NCBI RefSeq assembly: GCF_001949145.1
Contig: NW_019091451.1
Location: 469,806 to 533,805 of the forward strand
Length of the DNA stretch: 64,000 nucleotides
From: Acanthaster planci
Lineage: Eukaryota > Echinodermata > Asteroidea > Valvatida > Acanthasteridae
Reading direction: 5' to 3'
In this document: one piece after another, positions 11,716-25,175 of the stretch
Layout: every line of letters begins with the position of its first letter
Numbering within the stretch: the first letter of the stretch is position 1
Notes under the pieces: generated by a model
The model's input: only the letters and a program-made list of their open reading frames with translations
The model's database searches: none
What the model was told of the DNA's origin: nothing
Position numbers and translations under genes: made by a program

Positions 11716-14700
11716 TAGAATCCAAATTTATCAATGGCAGAAAAAATGTCGTTAACCAATCTGTTCCGACTTTCTGTACAGTTCTAGCGTCTAGGTATTT
11801 ATGAATAAATAATAACAAAACGCATTGTTAGTCATTGCCACATGCTAAAACATGTAGGCCCTATTCCTGATAGCCTTAGTGAAAATACATTGTATAGCAA
11901 CGATTTCGCAGTGAAGAGATCACTTAATGAAGTAATGACGTAAATGGAAAAGTAATGAACACATTCAAAATGTGGTCTAGGTTTGTACTTTTTCAACAGC
12001 TTTACAAAGAAACTTTGGGAATACTCATTTCCATGACAAAGAATCCACTTTTTTGCCTTCTGGGTTGTGGCCGTGACGGCCAAAAACCACAGGCAGCCTT
12101 GCATTCTGCTATAGGCCTATGTATGGCTCGGTGTAAGCTGTCAAATTTGTTGGGTAAAAATTCTAAATGAAAGGCTCACATCAAACAAAGCTGTTGGCGA
12201 GAGCAAAATTCGACGAATGCAATTACCAGTCAAAGGCAACTCACACGGAAAGAACTCCACCCGTCTGTGCGCACAATGTAAAGCCGTTGTCGTCGTAGGG
12301 GCGCACAAGCAATTAATCCGAAGAAAAATCATCTCGCTGATTCGAGGAGAACGGAACTCGTTCCCCCCGTCTGTATAGAAGCCGACCAAACGCTCGCTGG
12401 TTCCTCCTCTCGAGCGTAATCGTGCTTGTGACAATGCCTCCCAACGAAGTGCAAATATATCACACACTTGTTGCTGTCAGATCTCCGAAATTAATAAGTC
12501 TGTTTTGAACTTGGCTGAGTTTGCAATGTCCCTTCGATAAGCAAGACCTATAACTGCCCAGTGCGAGAGGAAGCAGTGGGCAGAATGCGTGGGGGTTGAT
12601 GTATTCTTTCCACGTTTTGTTCCGAGTTGGTCTGCCGTATTCGCCCGTCTCTTATGTTCAGAGACAACTAATTAATGAGTTATTTCTGCTGAGCAATTAA
12701 TTGCGTGGCCAACTTGTACAAATTGGGCAGATCTTGTCTTTTCAGATGCATCAATAATTTAACCTAAAAACGATCTAAATGATCAGATGAATATCATCAT
12801 CATGAATATCGTGTCAAAATTGAAAGAACCCTTTTCTTAGTTTTAAGAAATTACCATAAGATATTTCTTTAAATTGAAAAGATTGAGTTTCTGTAATTGT
12901 CCTTGTTGTTTCTTACGAATGCGTATAATCATTCCATAAAATACAGAATGATAACAAGGATTCAAGCATATCAGAGGGACCATATTATTACATATGCCAG
13001 CAAAGTTTAAAAGTACGTCAAAATCCCCCCGGTCCATTAACGTCACCAGGCCCCTATCCGGCTTTTAACACATCACTTTAAAACCGCTCAATCATACGTC
13101 CCCTTTAAATTTTTATCGCAGTGAACGCATTCAGTCAGATAAGTATCACACCCACGAGGCAGCCCCACTCACTGAATTTTGTTCTGGATTGTTCACGGCT
13201 ATACAAAGTGCGCATCGTATTCTCAACCGGCACTGTCGCATTTTCCAATTTGATTTTAAAATTGACCCACAGGAAACAGCCGTCACACTCGACGATTACG
13301 AAGACGAAGGGCAAAAGTCTGAGATGACGTGAAACTGTACCAATTCGAACTTTGCAGCCAAGCAACAAAAGCATGAAAATGTCGCGCACTTGTTCGCTGT
13401 CCATGTGATAAAATGCTGCTCGTACGTCTCCCCACCCCCGCCTTCAGTGATCGAGCCGATTCTTACTCAATCAAAATCTGGCACAATTTGTTCTTGAAGT
13501 GCTGTGATTTGAACTGTCGTCCTGCCCCCGAAAACACTCTTTCACCATCTCACACAAACTAGCCTTATCTATAACAGTGAGATGACTTTTTTAAAAAAAG
13601 ATTAAATGCCAAAGAGGTTGCGAAAATTTCATCATGTAGCCGTCAGTTCCTAATTTATGAAATCCTGACGGGAAATTGAGTTACAATCGGGGATTTTTCA
13701 GAAATTAAATCACCGATGTTTTTGAAGGAAATTGAAAGGAACATGCACAAAAGGTTCACTGTGGACTTTTTTCGGGCATTATTCAATTAATGCATCATTT
13801 GCCTGATACGATCTGCGATTTTGGTCTGGTGCCCGTCTCCCAAAGCGTGTGCCAAACACCTCCCAGGTCAGGGCCGTGTACTATTCAGTCAACTATAATC
13901 ATGTGAATGCGATAGTACGCATGCACTCAACCATGGTTTCTGGTTATGATCGTGACAATGGAAGTTACTCGGCCCGATGGTTGCAAAGACCTGGGGATTG
14001 CACGAGGTTGTTCCAGGGGGTTACCCCGTCACGTCATGATATTGTGGCTCGGCGGACACAAATACGACACGATCGCTCTCGCTTGATTTATCAGCGGGGA
14101 CTTCCGCCTTGGAAACACTTAGTGCGCAGCGTTCAGCGGGTTAGGACTTGCAAACCAAGCCTCTCTTCGACGTGGACGTGCGAGGAACCGCGATATCCTG
14201 GCTCTGTTATGTGCAACCGACCAACGGTGTAGTTTGTGCAGTTCATCTCGCAAACAAGGTGTCTGATTGCTGTGCCCTCATCTCATCTTGCTGGCAGACG
14301 AGTTGAGTCTACCATATTTAGCCGCATTCAAACAGCGTTCGTCATGACGGTAAGTAGACGTAAATCAGTCAAGCTCGTAGGTGATCGTTAATTGGAAAAA
14401 AAACTCCGGATATGCTCCCTTCATCTACGGTCGTTTTCCAAGTGTCACGAAGGTGCACGTTGACGCCTCTCGGCGACATGCACCCATCGTTGCGCAAAAG
14501 AGCTTGAATGAATAACAACCGTGGGTATATTTATAACCAGCCAACTTCACCCAAGTCGATAATGGTAATTTGACCTTTCCAAAATAGTTTCGCCGCTGGT
14601 CGACTGTAAAGTGTAAGAGGCTACATTTTTACAGGAATGGCCGGTAAGTTATGCCAAGTCTAGCATTTCTACCCTTCCTATGATGTCCACACTTGTTAGC

Positions 14701-15639
14701 CAAATCTCATTTTGATTATATTCACTGAACTGTTGGGCTGAAGACGTTACTCGAGAACAATGGTGTACATGTACTCATCACTTTGAATGACGTTACTGAT
14801 TCTCTTGCTAAGGATGGGTTTTCCGTGTTCTGCATGACCATGGTGTCCGACTCAAAAAACCAAAGTTGTTAGGATTTCATAGGGAGTGTTCTGTCTTGTC
14901 AGCCAGACATCAAAATTACCGGCATTTTATTGTGTCGATGAAATGGCCAGTGGGATTCTTCCATTTTATCGACAGTTTATATAGGGCGTAGGAAGCGGTG
15001 CAGCGGACACAGCTATAGCCACATTGGTGTTTAAATTTAAACCAATTTCGACGCCAGTGTTAATCGAAAGCAAAGAAATGTTACTCCGATAAACTAAAAT
15101 GCCTTCGTTGGAAATTACACATGGGAGACTAGACGAAAACGAGCCAAGCCCAGTGAGAGTCAATATGCGACTTAAAGTCAAAGTCTCAGAACCTATTAGA
15201 ATCTTACATAATTATCAATAAACACATTCGCTTCTACGTCTTAAGCACTGATTTGTCGTCATGTTTGGTTATTTTGTAAAAGTAGCAACCTATCTTTATT
15301 GTTGACAACTGTAAGTTTATTTATTTATTCTTTTATTTATTTCGGTTGAAAATATCTCCAATACAAAATTTGATAATTTATTTAACGGTATTTCAACGTT
15401 TGCATAGCCGTAGTTTGCGTTGCAAGTGATAATACTAAAAATATCAGAACATTTACTAGGCGCACCCGTATCTAACCGTATCTGGCCGTGCAAAGGCGCC
15501 GATTTAGAATTATCTAATAATCTAAACACTCCTGAGATCAGCTCAGCTCCCTGGGAAGTATACTTGGCCGATGTTGCCATATGAGGCACAAACGGCTAAA
15601 CACAATGTCCAAGTCTGTCGTCACAGATACACATCTATT

Positions 15640-15775
15640 CGGGGGGGGGAGGCACAAAGGGATAAAGTGCCTTGCCGCAAGATCACAATCTGCTGCCACC
15701 AGCTGGATTCGAACCCCCGACCCTATGATTAGAAGCTACAAGCCCAAACCACGAGGCCGCCACATGTGCCCATGA
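15640..15775 (-). mobile_element. tRNA-derived SINE (minus orientation)
   Basis: Read on the minus strand, this begins with a degenerate tRNA-like A box (GTGGTTTGGGCTTGTAGC), followed by a near-perfect RNA polymerase III B box GGGTTCGAATCC (15705-15716) and then GGCAAGGCACTTTATCCC, a tail shared with the element at 31785-31970. Spacing of A and B boxes and the non-tRNA tail identify a SINE rather than a functional tRNA gene. A poly-C run (15640s) lies in the tail. Confidence 0.75.
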
Positions 15776-18700
15776 GTACTGTACCGACTTCCACAAAAAG
15801 TCAACCTATCGAGCTTGGAGAAACAACCCTCCGCCAAACCTTCTCGGTGATCTTTCCCAATAATTGACTGATACATTTCCCAAACCTCACAAATAGATAA
15901 TTTGGTAAATAACACTTGTTTCATAGCACGCATTTTGATTGTACGGTCTTATGTTGCATTTGCAGAGCTTACAAGGTGCAGTGTCGTCATTCACAACGTG
16001 TGTATGTACATGTCGGTCCCCTCAGATCCTTATCCTGCTTAAGTACAGACATATCTGTATACGCGGATTAAATGTTAACTTTGCATGCCGTACCCGTTTA
16101 CGAATGCACATTTCTCATCTTACTGACACATGTTTTCCTTAGGTTGGTGGTTCTTAGAATTTAGAGCCCCGTGTGGTACATGTACAAACAGATCGTTAAC
16201 AAATATTTGGTTTTATATTTCAAGGAAAGGCTTAGCCTACACAGTGTATATACAAAAGATATGAACGTGTTCTGACGATACTGGGCGAGGCCTGAAGTAT
16301 CATGATGACATTATGCATTTACCTAGCAAGAGGAAACTGATCAAAATTAAAAATATGAGTTTCATGCCATAGAAACGCTACAGCAAAAAATGCACCGAAG
16401 ATCCGTAAGTTGTCAGATAAAGTGCGTGTTCAGAGCGGAAGTAATTAATTTACATACACAGAAAGTGTCATCGAAATACGTGGACTTGGTCAGGTGATAA
16501 TGGGTGAGGTCCGTCAGATCATGTCATGGTGATGCCAATTTTGAATGCTGAACCCATGTGTTGAAATTTTACCTGAATTAGTCTATAATAAACGCCTTTT
16601 TGCATTTTGAACGGCTTTGGTATAGACGTGTAACATACGTGCCTTAGTGGTACGTGTATGACATTACTATACGATTTTTAAAGTGATGATAAAAGAATGT
16701 CATTGCCAAGCTTGAAGGGAAGGTTTCAAATGAAACGCGATCGTTGTAAGTACTGTTTTCGAGTGTAGTCATTCACATTTGAATGTCAGTGTCCACCTCT
16801 CGAACGCGGTGGTCCACAGAAATCGATGAATCGACGCGTAACTCGAGTACTTTTCATAACAATTAGCCTATACCGAGCTTTCAATACAGTAGACAAACGC
16901 ATACAGTTAGGCACGTTGCTCGAGTGTCGCTAAGATAGGGCCTAGTTTAGACAGCCTTCATTGCTACAGCATGGGAAAACCTCTCTTGACTCAAAAATTC
17001 CTGCGCCTTGACATTTTGTGTACACATTATATCATTACTTGGAGTAGACTGTTAAATTTTCGGATACTGGTATATATAAGCTTAAGCTCCATTCAGTGAG
17101 TTTAGGGTCCATTTGACATCGTGGATATTTGCATCATAACGAGTTTAATCTGAAGTAGCAAAGACAAGTAGACAACGTTTGATATTGATTTTTGACATTT
17201 TGACACTATCACGTATATAAAGCATACCTTTCGATACTAATCTCCAAATGGGATTTTGACATCCAAGACACCTACATTCTGAATTCAAAATTTTTATATT
17301 TATCTGTACAATTTTTTTAATTCTTGTTTTTATATTATTTGTGAATCTCCATATGACATTAATTATTCATATGAGTGGACCTAGATGCATATAAAGAAGC
17401 TAGAAAGTAAATGAATGTATCATTTATTTGCCATCAGTAACATTCAAACTGAGACAGCATTATTTTTTTCCTAATATACCGGTATATAATTTCGCTGTGG
17501 TTTTCTTGTTCATGGACCTTGTGCCAGGCGAATTAGGCTTGAAATAATTTATCCGAATTAATGAGGTTGCAAGTTGTCGGGACCGTGATGGAGTCGGATG
17601 TTGGAAATCGATATCAACCGAGTGGATGGAGAGATTTGAAGTCCAGAGGAGTGGCATGTCCCTTTCCCATCGGCTAATTTCTCCCGTAGACTTAATTCAC
17701 CCACACCATTACTAAATCAAGTTTGTTTACATTACCTCGCGTAATGCTGCTGGGAGATAATTGGCTGGCTGCTGACATGCTACCAGCGAAATCCTCCCAC
17801 GGTATGCACTTCGGAATTATTCTAGGGATGGGGGATAGGCCTAATCAACATCAGGGATCAACGAGTGGTTCCGCCCGTGTCGATAGGGAGGGCCAGCGGC
17901 GGGCACCGCGCGTGACGGAGCCGGGAGGGGTACAGCACCGGTGCCAACGCTCTTAATTACCCACAGTGAAGGGGGGATTTTCCCGTTGAAACTAAGCTCA
18001 ACGATGGGCATGTCGTAAAAAACCAATTGCCTTAATAGCTTCGTGTGTTGTCACAAGCTGGAGGTTAGCACGAATCATGAATATCCGAGAGATGAATTTC
18101 CTTACGACAGCGTGAGCTCTTTGAAAATTGTCAGATGCAGATTGGAGCTAATGTTTACAATAATGTGTCCCAGGGGAGCTTAGGGAGATGAAGTCATCAC
18201 GACGGTGGGACAACTCTTTGCACGCCAATCGAATGGTATCAAGATAGTGTTTAATAGGCCTGCCCCCTCTTTTTATTATCTTGGTCGGGTGGTTCAGAGT
18301 ATTTACGAAAGTGAGCGTGCATGCGGTGATTCCATGAGCTTTGCTGAGGGATTCGATATTTGAATTATTTATTCCCTGCTGCCTTTCCTGATTTCAGAGT
18401 GTACCCAAACTAGACACGGGGTTTGCCAAAGGAACAGGTGGATAACTCATTTCTCATCTGTGCTACCCAAGGGGCTGGCAAAATTAACAGGTGCTGAGGG
18501 GTATGAATGGGTATATACTGTTGCAAATTATCTCGCCTGAGGACACAAAATCAAACTGCATGTAACTATAAACACATCAAAACAGTGGCATACCGAGAGT
18601 GGTTTAACCGAAAAATGTATTGTAGTGGGGCATCAACGCGCGAGAAACCGAAAGCGCGTCACTCGGTTGAACTGCTGAGGAACATTTCAGGCACAAGAGC

Positions 18701-21700
18701 ATTTCGGGGTAGAGCCTTTCTCTTTGCATATAAGTCCAAGTCCCACAAACCTGCCACTTCCAAATACCGGGAGGTTTTACCACACATTGCTATTCTTCTA
18801 TATAATCATTCCACATTTGGATCACTAAAAACAAAATGAACGCCTAAGTTAGGAGTTGATGGTGACACTAAGCCTCGAGCTGTACAAGTCGTACCGCCCA
18901 CACCATACTGTCTCCAAACATCACGTTATCCACAGTAATAGCACACGAACGTGTGCTGGAAGGCACTTCATCAACGTTTTTTGTGTTCATTCTCCCCACT
19001 GCTGACCGCAAAACATGCTCCGGATTCAAGCAAAGTGCGTCTGTAATAACCCTTAGTAATGTTACAGCGCTAAATGCGTGACGCACACGGCCAGTTGGCT
19101 TGCAGGGGGCATTTTTGAGTTGCGCCACAGCAGCATTGGAACCATTCCACCCGCTCCGTGTTGTGATCCAGCTTCAGCGACAGACATGTTCTGGACATTG
19201 AAACTAATCCGCGAAAACAAATAGAAGCCCTCGAATGGACGTAAGGGAAACAATCGAAGCGTCCTCTCACATTTTATGGCGTAGTCAAAATGTCCCCGCA
19301 TCAAACACACGGCTGCGGGCTGCTGAGGAATTTGGAGGGGGGGGGGGCGTCTGTGCACGGGCGTCCGCTAGGGATACGCGTGAATGTGCCTACACGTGCC
19401 AACGCAAAGAACAGAATGACAGAGGAAAGAGACCATAAATCATTTTCTGTGTCTTTGCCCGTTTCAGTTTCATATTCATGGCCAGACAGTATCATAAATG
19501 ATATGACAGTTTCATTTTTGTTCGGTTCGCTTTTTTAATTGAAACATAAGACGTGCGTGTGTATTAGCACGTTAAATGAAGTCGACGATTGTTTTTAATC
19601 TTTCCTTAGGGCCTACTTCACTCTGGACAAAAACTCTCGGGGAATAACTGGCGAGTTGAGAGCTACTTTCACCACGACCAGCCTCGTATTTGGATACACC
19701 GTTTTACGGTCTATTTGGCAGCTGTCTGAGAACTCAGACAGAAAATGTGAAAAGAATTTGGACAATCTTTTGCATTGACTTTCGTGAATCATCACCCAAA
19801 CTACAACGCATTAAATGTGACACGGGAAAGATTTATTTTTCCTTTTTACCTCTGCAAAGTCTAGGTCAACCTTTACAGGAATATTGTTCATATTTTTATA
19901 TGCCTGTGTTCATTTGCATATGTCATGTTTATGCATATCTCATCTTACAGGCGTTAGGCAAACCTGTTTTCCCCCAATTTAGGGGTTGTACATAACGCTT
20001 CGAGGGCTGTAGACAAGTGACCTGCGTTCGTATTTCATTCTCATGCAAGTTGAATCCATTGCTTGGCCACAAGTCAGTTTGCATTCAGTGTATAGTTGAA
20101 GATCTATTCAACAGTGCGATCAAATGTTCAAAAGAGAGCTGGCTGTGCCGGGTAAACCGCCGGACTTGTTTATAAAGTAGCTGGATATACCTGAATGAAA
20201 AACGCGAAAGCCTAATATTATTTGCAGGCTATGCTTTCCTTGTTTAGACCAGCAGTCGACGAAAGTGGCTACAATGCCATTGTCTGCGGCTTTGAATGGT
20301 TGGCGTTTCGACATCAAGGTTCTGTAGGCAAAGGGCAAAATCCTTGGCGGCCAAAAGAAAACTGTACAAAAGGTATTGAATATTAAAAAGAAAGATAGGG
20401 GGAAACCCTACCATTATGGATGCGATGACACGGTGTGTTATTTTTATATACACGACACAAGGTTTATGAGGAGTTGTTAACGGAAGTAAACTGCAGCAGT
20501 TCCGCTTGTGGATCAAACTATAGGTGTTGAAATTGCCTTTCTGATATTCCAAAGACTTTGTATAAACATGTAGATAACAGGCTATACTTTCCTGTGATTC
20601 GAAGCCAGGTACTTCCTCCCTTTCCGCTGATTTTCAAATATTTTTACGAGGTACAGAAGGTTGTATATGTAACTGATAATACATTTCAGATATCGAAAAA
20701 GCAGTGTGAGAGTTGAAAGGGCCTATGTGTTGAATATTGGTAAGCACGAACTTCCAACACTTTGCCTGAAGAAATCAATCCCCAGAACGTAAGGTGAAGT
20801 GAAATTTAACTGGCCGTCATGAATTGTTGGCCGAACCTGACCTTTAAGCCAAAGTAACCAGATTATGCTCGCCCTTAGCGCTAGCGATTCGTCTGGTGGT
20901 GGTTCGTGTCGCTGAATGAACTACTGGACGGTCTTGGAACCAAGACTACCCTAGCGCAAGCATGCACGTACTGGTCTGTTAGGTCTGTGCATCTTGTAGC
21001 TAGACGGAAACAAAGAATGCAACCATATGAAACACTAACTGTTATGACATTAATATATCTCCCAAGTTGAAAAATATAAACCTTGACTGACGGCAGCTTT
21101 TTAGACTGTACACCATTCATTTGAACTTAATATCGGCACTGTAGTCTACTTTTCCGACAGCAACCCACTGCACTCGGACATGCTGCCTTATGTACCTGGA
21201 ATAGAAGTATACATTAAACGTGGGGGACGAGAATAGTTTTGATTTCTTTTTTAAATCCATATAAAATGAGTCATCACTTTCAGTTGCCTGCTGGGGTCAT
21301 GCATTGTAACTCGAAGAAAGCCCGCACCTTGGTCGTGAATTCGCAGAAAGCAGCTAGTCGGAGTGTTATAGACATTATCTCCAAATTACATTTGCATTGG
21401 AGATTGTGCGACAGGGAAACCTCAACGACTTGCCGTGTCTAGAAATAAGCACCCAAAATGTATTCATAATCGGCGCGCTCTGTACTCAGCTTGAATACCT
21501 GCCAAGTGCCCTCCAGTCCAGTTATGACTTGCAGGGGAAGCACGTGTTAGTGGTATGACAAACACGTGAAAAACACCATCTCACACTTGTTGCCCAAGTG
21601 CTTGGTACCGGTAACTCATATCTCTTAGGTTTAACAAGTTTAACGAAAGCAGTGGTCATATTTCGTGCGTCTAATAGTAATAGTTTAAAGTGGTTTCGAT

Positions 21701-22284
21701 CTGAAAATATCCCTTTAAAATAAGAATCTTTGGTTGGCTTGGAAAGCGTACGTATCCTTCTCAACATCTGGTGCCTACTTGAAACAACATCAGGTACACA
21801 GGTTAGACAGTGATATTCTCCCATGAGTAGCTACGGAAATTGCGCGTTGACTCCGTCATCTTCAGCCGGTGAGTCCTATGGGTCTTCATATGTTAATTAA
21901 TGAGCGTGTCTTGCACGCCGAAAGACATGGTTCGCCGGGCAAGCGCGCTTTGTGCCGTATGATGAATGCGATGTGATGAGACAATGACCTGTGCATGAGT
22001 CTGTGACTTCAAAAGAGAGACTGGCCACAGATCCCGCGAGGTTTTTTAAGAACGGGCGAGAATTAAGGATTTACTGGTGATGAGCAATTGATCTCTGCAT
22101 TGAATTGCGATATTAACACAAAGCCAGTATATTTGAAAAATTAGCACGCTTTTGGGTTACTACTACTTAGGTCTGTAAGCTGTCAGTAAAAAAAAATCTT
22201 AGCAACCTACAGACAAGCTTGCCAGTGATGCCCTTTCTTTCAACCTAGCGTCGTAGGGGCACATTTTGTGAATAATTATGGGCG

Positions 22285-22438
22285 ATGCACAATAGTGCGC
22301 CACCAAGAGTTTGTAACGCGATGACCAATCCCAGTGCGCGAGATTTGTCGACTCATTCCAAACGCGCATTGGGACGACAGATTTCGCACACTGTGATTGG
22401 TCAAAGTGTTACAAACTCTTTGAGGCGTACTATTATGA
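22285..22438. mobile_element. MITE-like palindrome
   Basis: About 60-base arms facing each other: left CAATAGTGCGCC...AAGAGTTTGTAACGC and right, on the minus strand, CATAATAGTACGCCTCAAAG then AGTTTGTAACACT. Both arms also share TGACCAATCxCAGTG(C/T)GCGA. The loop is only about 35 bases, so the transcript or single strand would form a long hairpin. No protein evidence. Confidence 0.7.
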
Positions 22439-23907
22439 AACGCCTGCATTGTGGCAACTGTCTTGACGCATTCAGCCGCGATAAAACTTCATAATCACTA
22501 GATGCTAGAATTACTGACAGCCTATGTAAGATTCTTCTCGCGTGCTTCGATGTTGGTGCAGTAATCTGGGAATTTAAAGAAGCTTTTCAGAGTTCACTAA
22601 GAAAAGCTTTACAAAGTGCGCTTTCTTGATATCAGTCAATCATTTTGTTCATCGACCATGCTAACCTTCGTACTCACACCCACCGAGTTGCATATACAGG
22701 AATTTTGCAATAAATTTGAGTAAATGGGTCTCGTTTGCTCCAGTGTTCATGGAGTTCTGAATGAGTTGGAATATTTTATGAAACTACCTCTACGGTTTAT
22801 GGTATACCTTGATGCCGCGCAGTGGAGCACAAATACTTCGCTCTGGGATGTACAAAACGCAAATAAACATTCTTGGGTCGCTCGCTGGAATACCCGCCGC
22901 CTTCGGTCATATTTCACGCCATTTTTACATGGATGAAGTAATTGTCATTATTCACATCCGAGTTTTGCCAACAGTTTGCGTTCATATCAAAGAGAATCAG
23001 ACCGGGGAAATATCAAATTTATGGAATGAAATACGTTTCAGCCCCTCTTAGAAAGTGGGTCGGACGACAATTTATGGCCGATAAATTGCAAATCCTTGGA
23101 CTGTGAACCAGAGAGCGGAAGAGCATTTCCCGCGGCTTTTCTTTGCTGTATTAAAACCTACCCTTTGAACGATGAATTAAGAGGGGCACTACTTTGTCAA
23201 GACATTTGTAAGAGAAAGGATTATCCGGAGTTTAGTGTTCAATTAAAGAATGTCACTTTCCCTTCAAGGACCACTAATCGATGAATAACCCGAGTGACAA
23301 AAATGCATTTCACCCTCTTACAATCGGGAAACCGTTATTACCACTCACCTTCTTGCGCAAAGCAGCTTCAACGTAATTATTGACCGTACCATCGGTTATT
23401 TCACCACCTTTTGAGCACTCTTTGGATTAGAGTCTGAATCAGTTGCCCGTCCCTTTCCTGGAAAGCAATCAGCTCTTGCAATTTTTGAAAATAATGATTG
23501 GGGGTGTAATTAATTGACAAAGCCTGCCACAGTGTGCGGTATTGCAGCACGATAGTGATTACCATCACAGTGGCAACATTTGAAAAGTCGAAGGAAACAG
23601 TTTCGAAGGGAGGAGGGGTGGCAGGCCACACTGTGAACAAAAACTTGTCATTTTGACTAATAAAATTTAGTCCAGATTTTTGTCTATAATGACCAATTTA
23701 AATTAGTCAGATAGGCCAAAGACTAACATGTATCAGTCAAATTTAAGATAAGTCAAATATTAGTCAGATTTGGTCATTGAAGTCAGTCACTATTGATTAA
23801 TAATGAGTTCTGTCTTGAATTAAGAAGTCATCGAGACCCAACTAACGTATGTCAGTGTAATGGTGAGGGGTCAAAGGTAAGGGAGTTTTGTTTGGGGAGA
23901 CTTCTTT

Positions 23908-24049
23908 TGGGCCTGTTTGTTTCACACGGATCTCGATCAGTGATCCTAACGCTGGTTCGCACCATCCACTACGCGGAGTTTGGTGTCCGTAAACAGGCGA
24001 CAGATTGCTGATCGTGATTCACCCCAGATCCGTGTGAAACAAACACGGT
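23908..24049. mobile_element. Short inverted-repeat element
   Basis: The left arm TGTTTGTTTCACACGGATCT (about 23917-23936) is matched in reverse complement by AGATCCGTGTGAAACAAACA near 24026-24045, with further match of CGATCAGTGATC to the TGCTGATCGTGATTC region. Total length is about 140 bases. MITE-like, non-coding. Confidence 0.65.
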
Positions 24050-25175
24050 TTTTGAAACTAAGAGTAACTTTGCATTGACAGCAAATCTTTGTGGTTGTTT
24101 TTTAAAACTCCATCACGTTGCAACCTGCCAATCTGAACCACCACTGCCCCCCCCACACCCGGCTGAGATGAGCTGAAATTTTCAGATGAACATTGCCTTT
24201 GCAATTGTCGGCTTATTTCTTCTGGACAGTTCCTCTTCGCACAGAATGAGTGCAACATAACAATATGATTGACTTCTCAAATAATTTTACAGTCGGCGAT
24301 GTTTTTTTTGCTGATACTTCCTTCTCCTGGGGTTTTTGCGGAAATGCCCCGACCAGAATTTTTTCCCATACCTGAATAGGTCCCACAAAAAGGCGACAAT
24401 ACTTTTTTATGAGCTCACCGGTAAAATCCCCGCATATCTACCTGCTTTGAAGGGCTGTAAAAAAGTCACGGTTGATTAACCACACTGTTTGCTTCGCAGT
24501 GATGCCTAAGTCACGAACAGATATTTTGCGGTCACTGAGCGAAATGGAGTGGAGGGTTGGTTGGCCAATAGCTCGGTGCGCCATAAGCAGACGATGCGTG
24601 GCAAAGCTGCCCCCCCCGCCTCTTTTGTGTCTTTTTCTGTGTCGTGGGAGTCTTGCAAATTCCTTTCAGATTTTCAGGGGATCCAGTATAGGTACAATAC
24701 CTTTACCACAGCAATACGCGGGGCACCTGTAACGCAAAGCTCGCTCGATACATTTGGTATTTACGAAAGCCGCCCACTAAAATCAAGCATGAAATTTTTA
24801 CTTGCACACGAAGCTTTGCTATCACACCAACAACCCTAACTTACCTGCTGATGAAAACTGATATGTTTGGCACATTTTGTTATTCAAGACATCTAAACAA
24901 TCAGAAGCATGTATGTAAGTTTGCCGTGAGACGAGAATGGATTAACGAAGTTTTTTGGCATTGATTTAGTCTGTGATATTGAGTGAAATTAAGTTAAGTT
25001 GAAATGTATAGTCGAGAAGAGGTGACTTGTATTACATGTGCACAGTTAGGCAAGACGACAATGTTATGGCCGCCCACAGATGGTTTATTTTTATTTTTGA
25101 CTTTTGTATGGATTGTCCAGTCAATAATTCATAGTGTCTGTCTGATAAGAGGTTTGTTTTCTGTGCACCGCACAG

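Larger units (their letters stand above)
7454..25175. other. Long gene-poor stretch
   Basis: About 17.7 kb in which I find no supported exon of any identified gene. ORFs here are short, mostly AT-rich or overlapping on both strands, and lack matched splice borders. What can be named are inverted-repeat elements (11447-11715, 22285-22438, 23908-24049), one tRNA-derived SINE (15640-15775) and a short CpG-rich spot near 17860-17950. The first exon(s) and promoter of the GPCR that starts by 25176 should lie in the right part of this stretch, but I could not place them. Confidence 0.5.

Noticed and set aside
13849-14232. 127-codon plus-strand ORF
   Set aside because: No domain, no splice borders, Arg-rich composition as expected from unrelated frame; nothing supports coding.
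15705-15716. tRNA gene
   Set aside because: B box is perfect but the rest cannot fold as a cloverleaf and a SINE tail follows.
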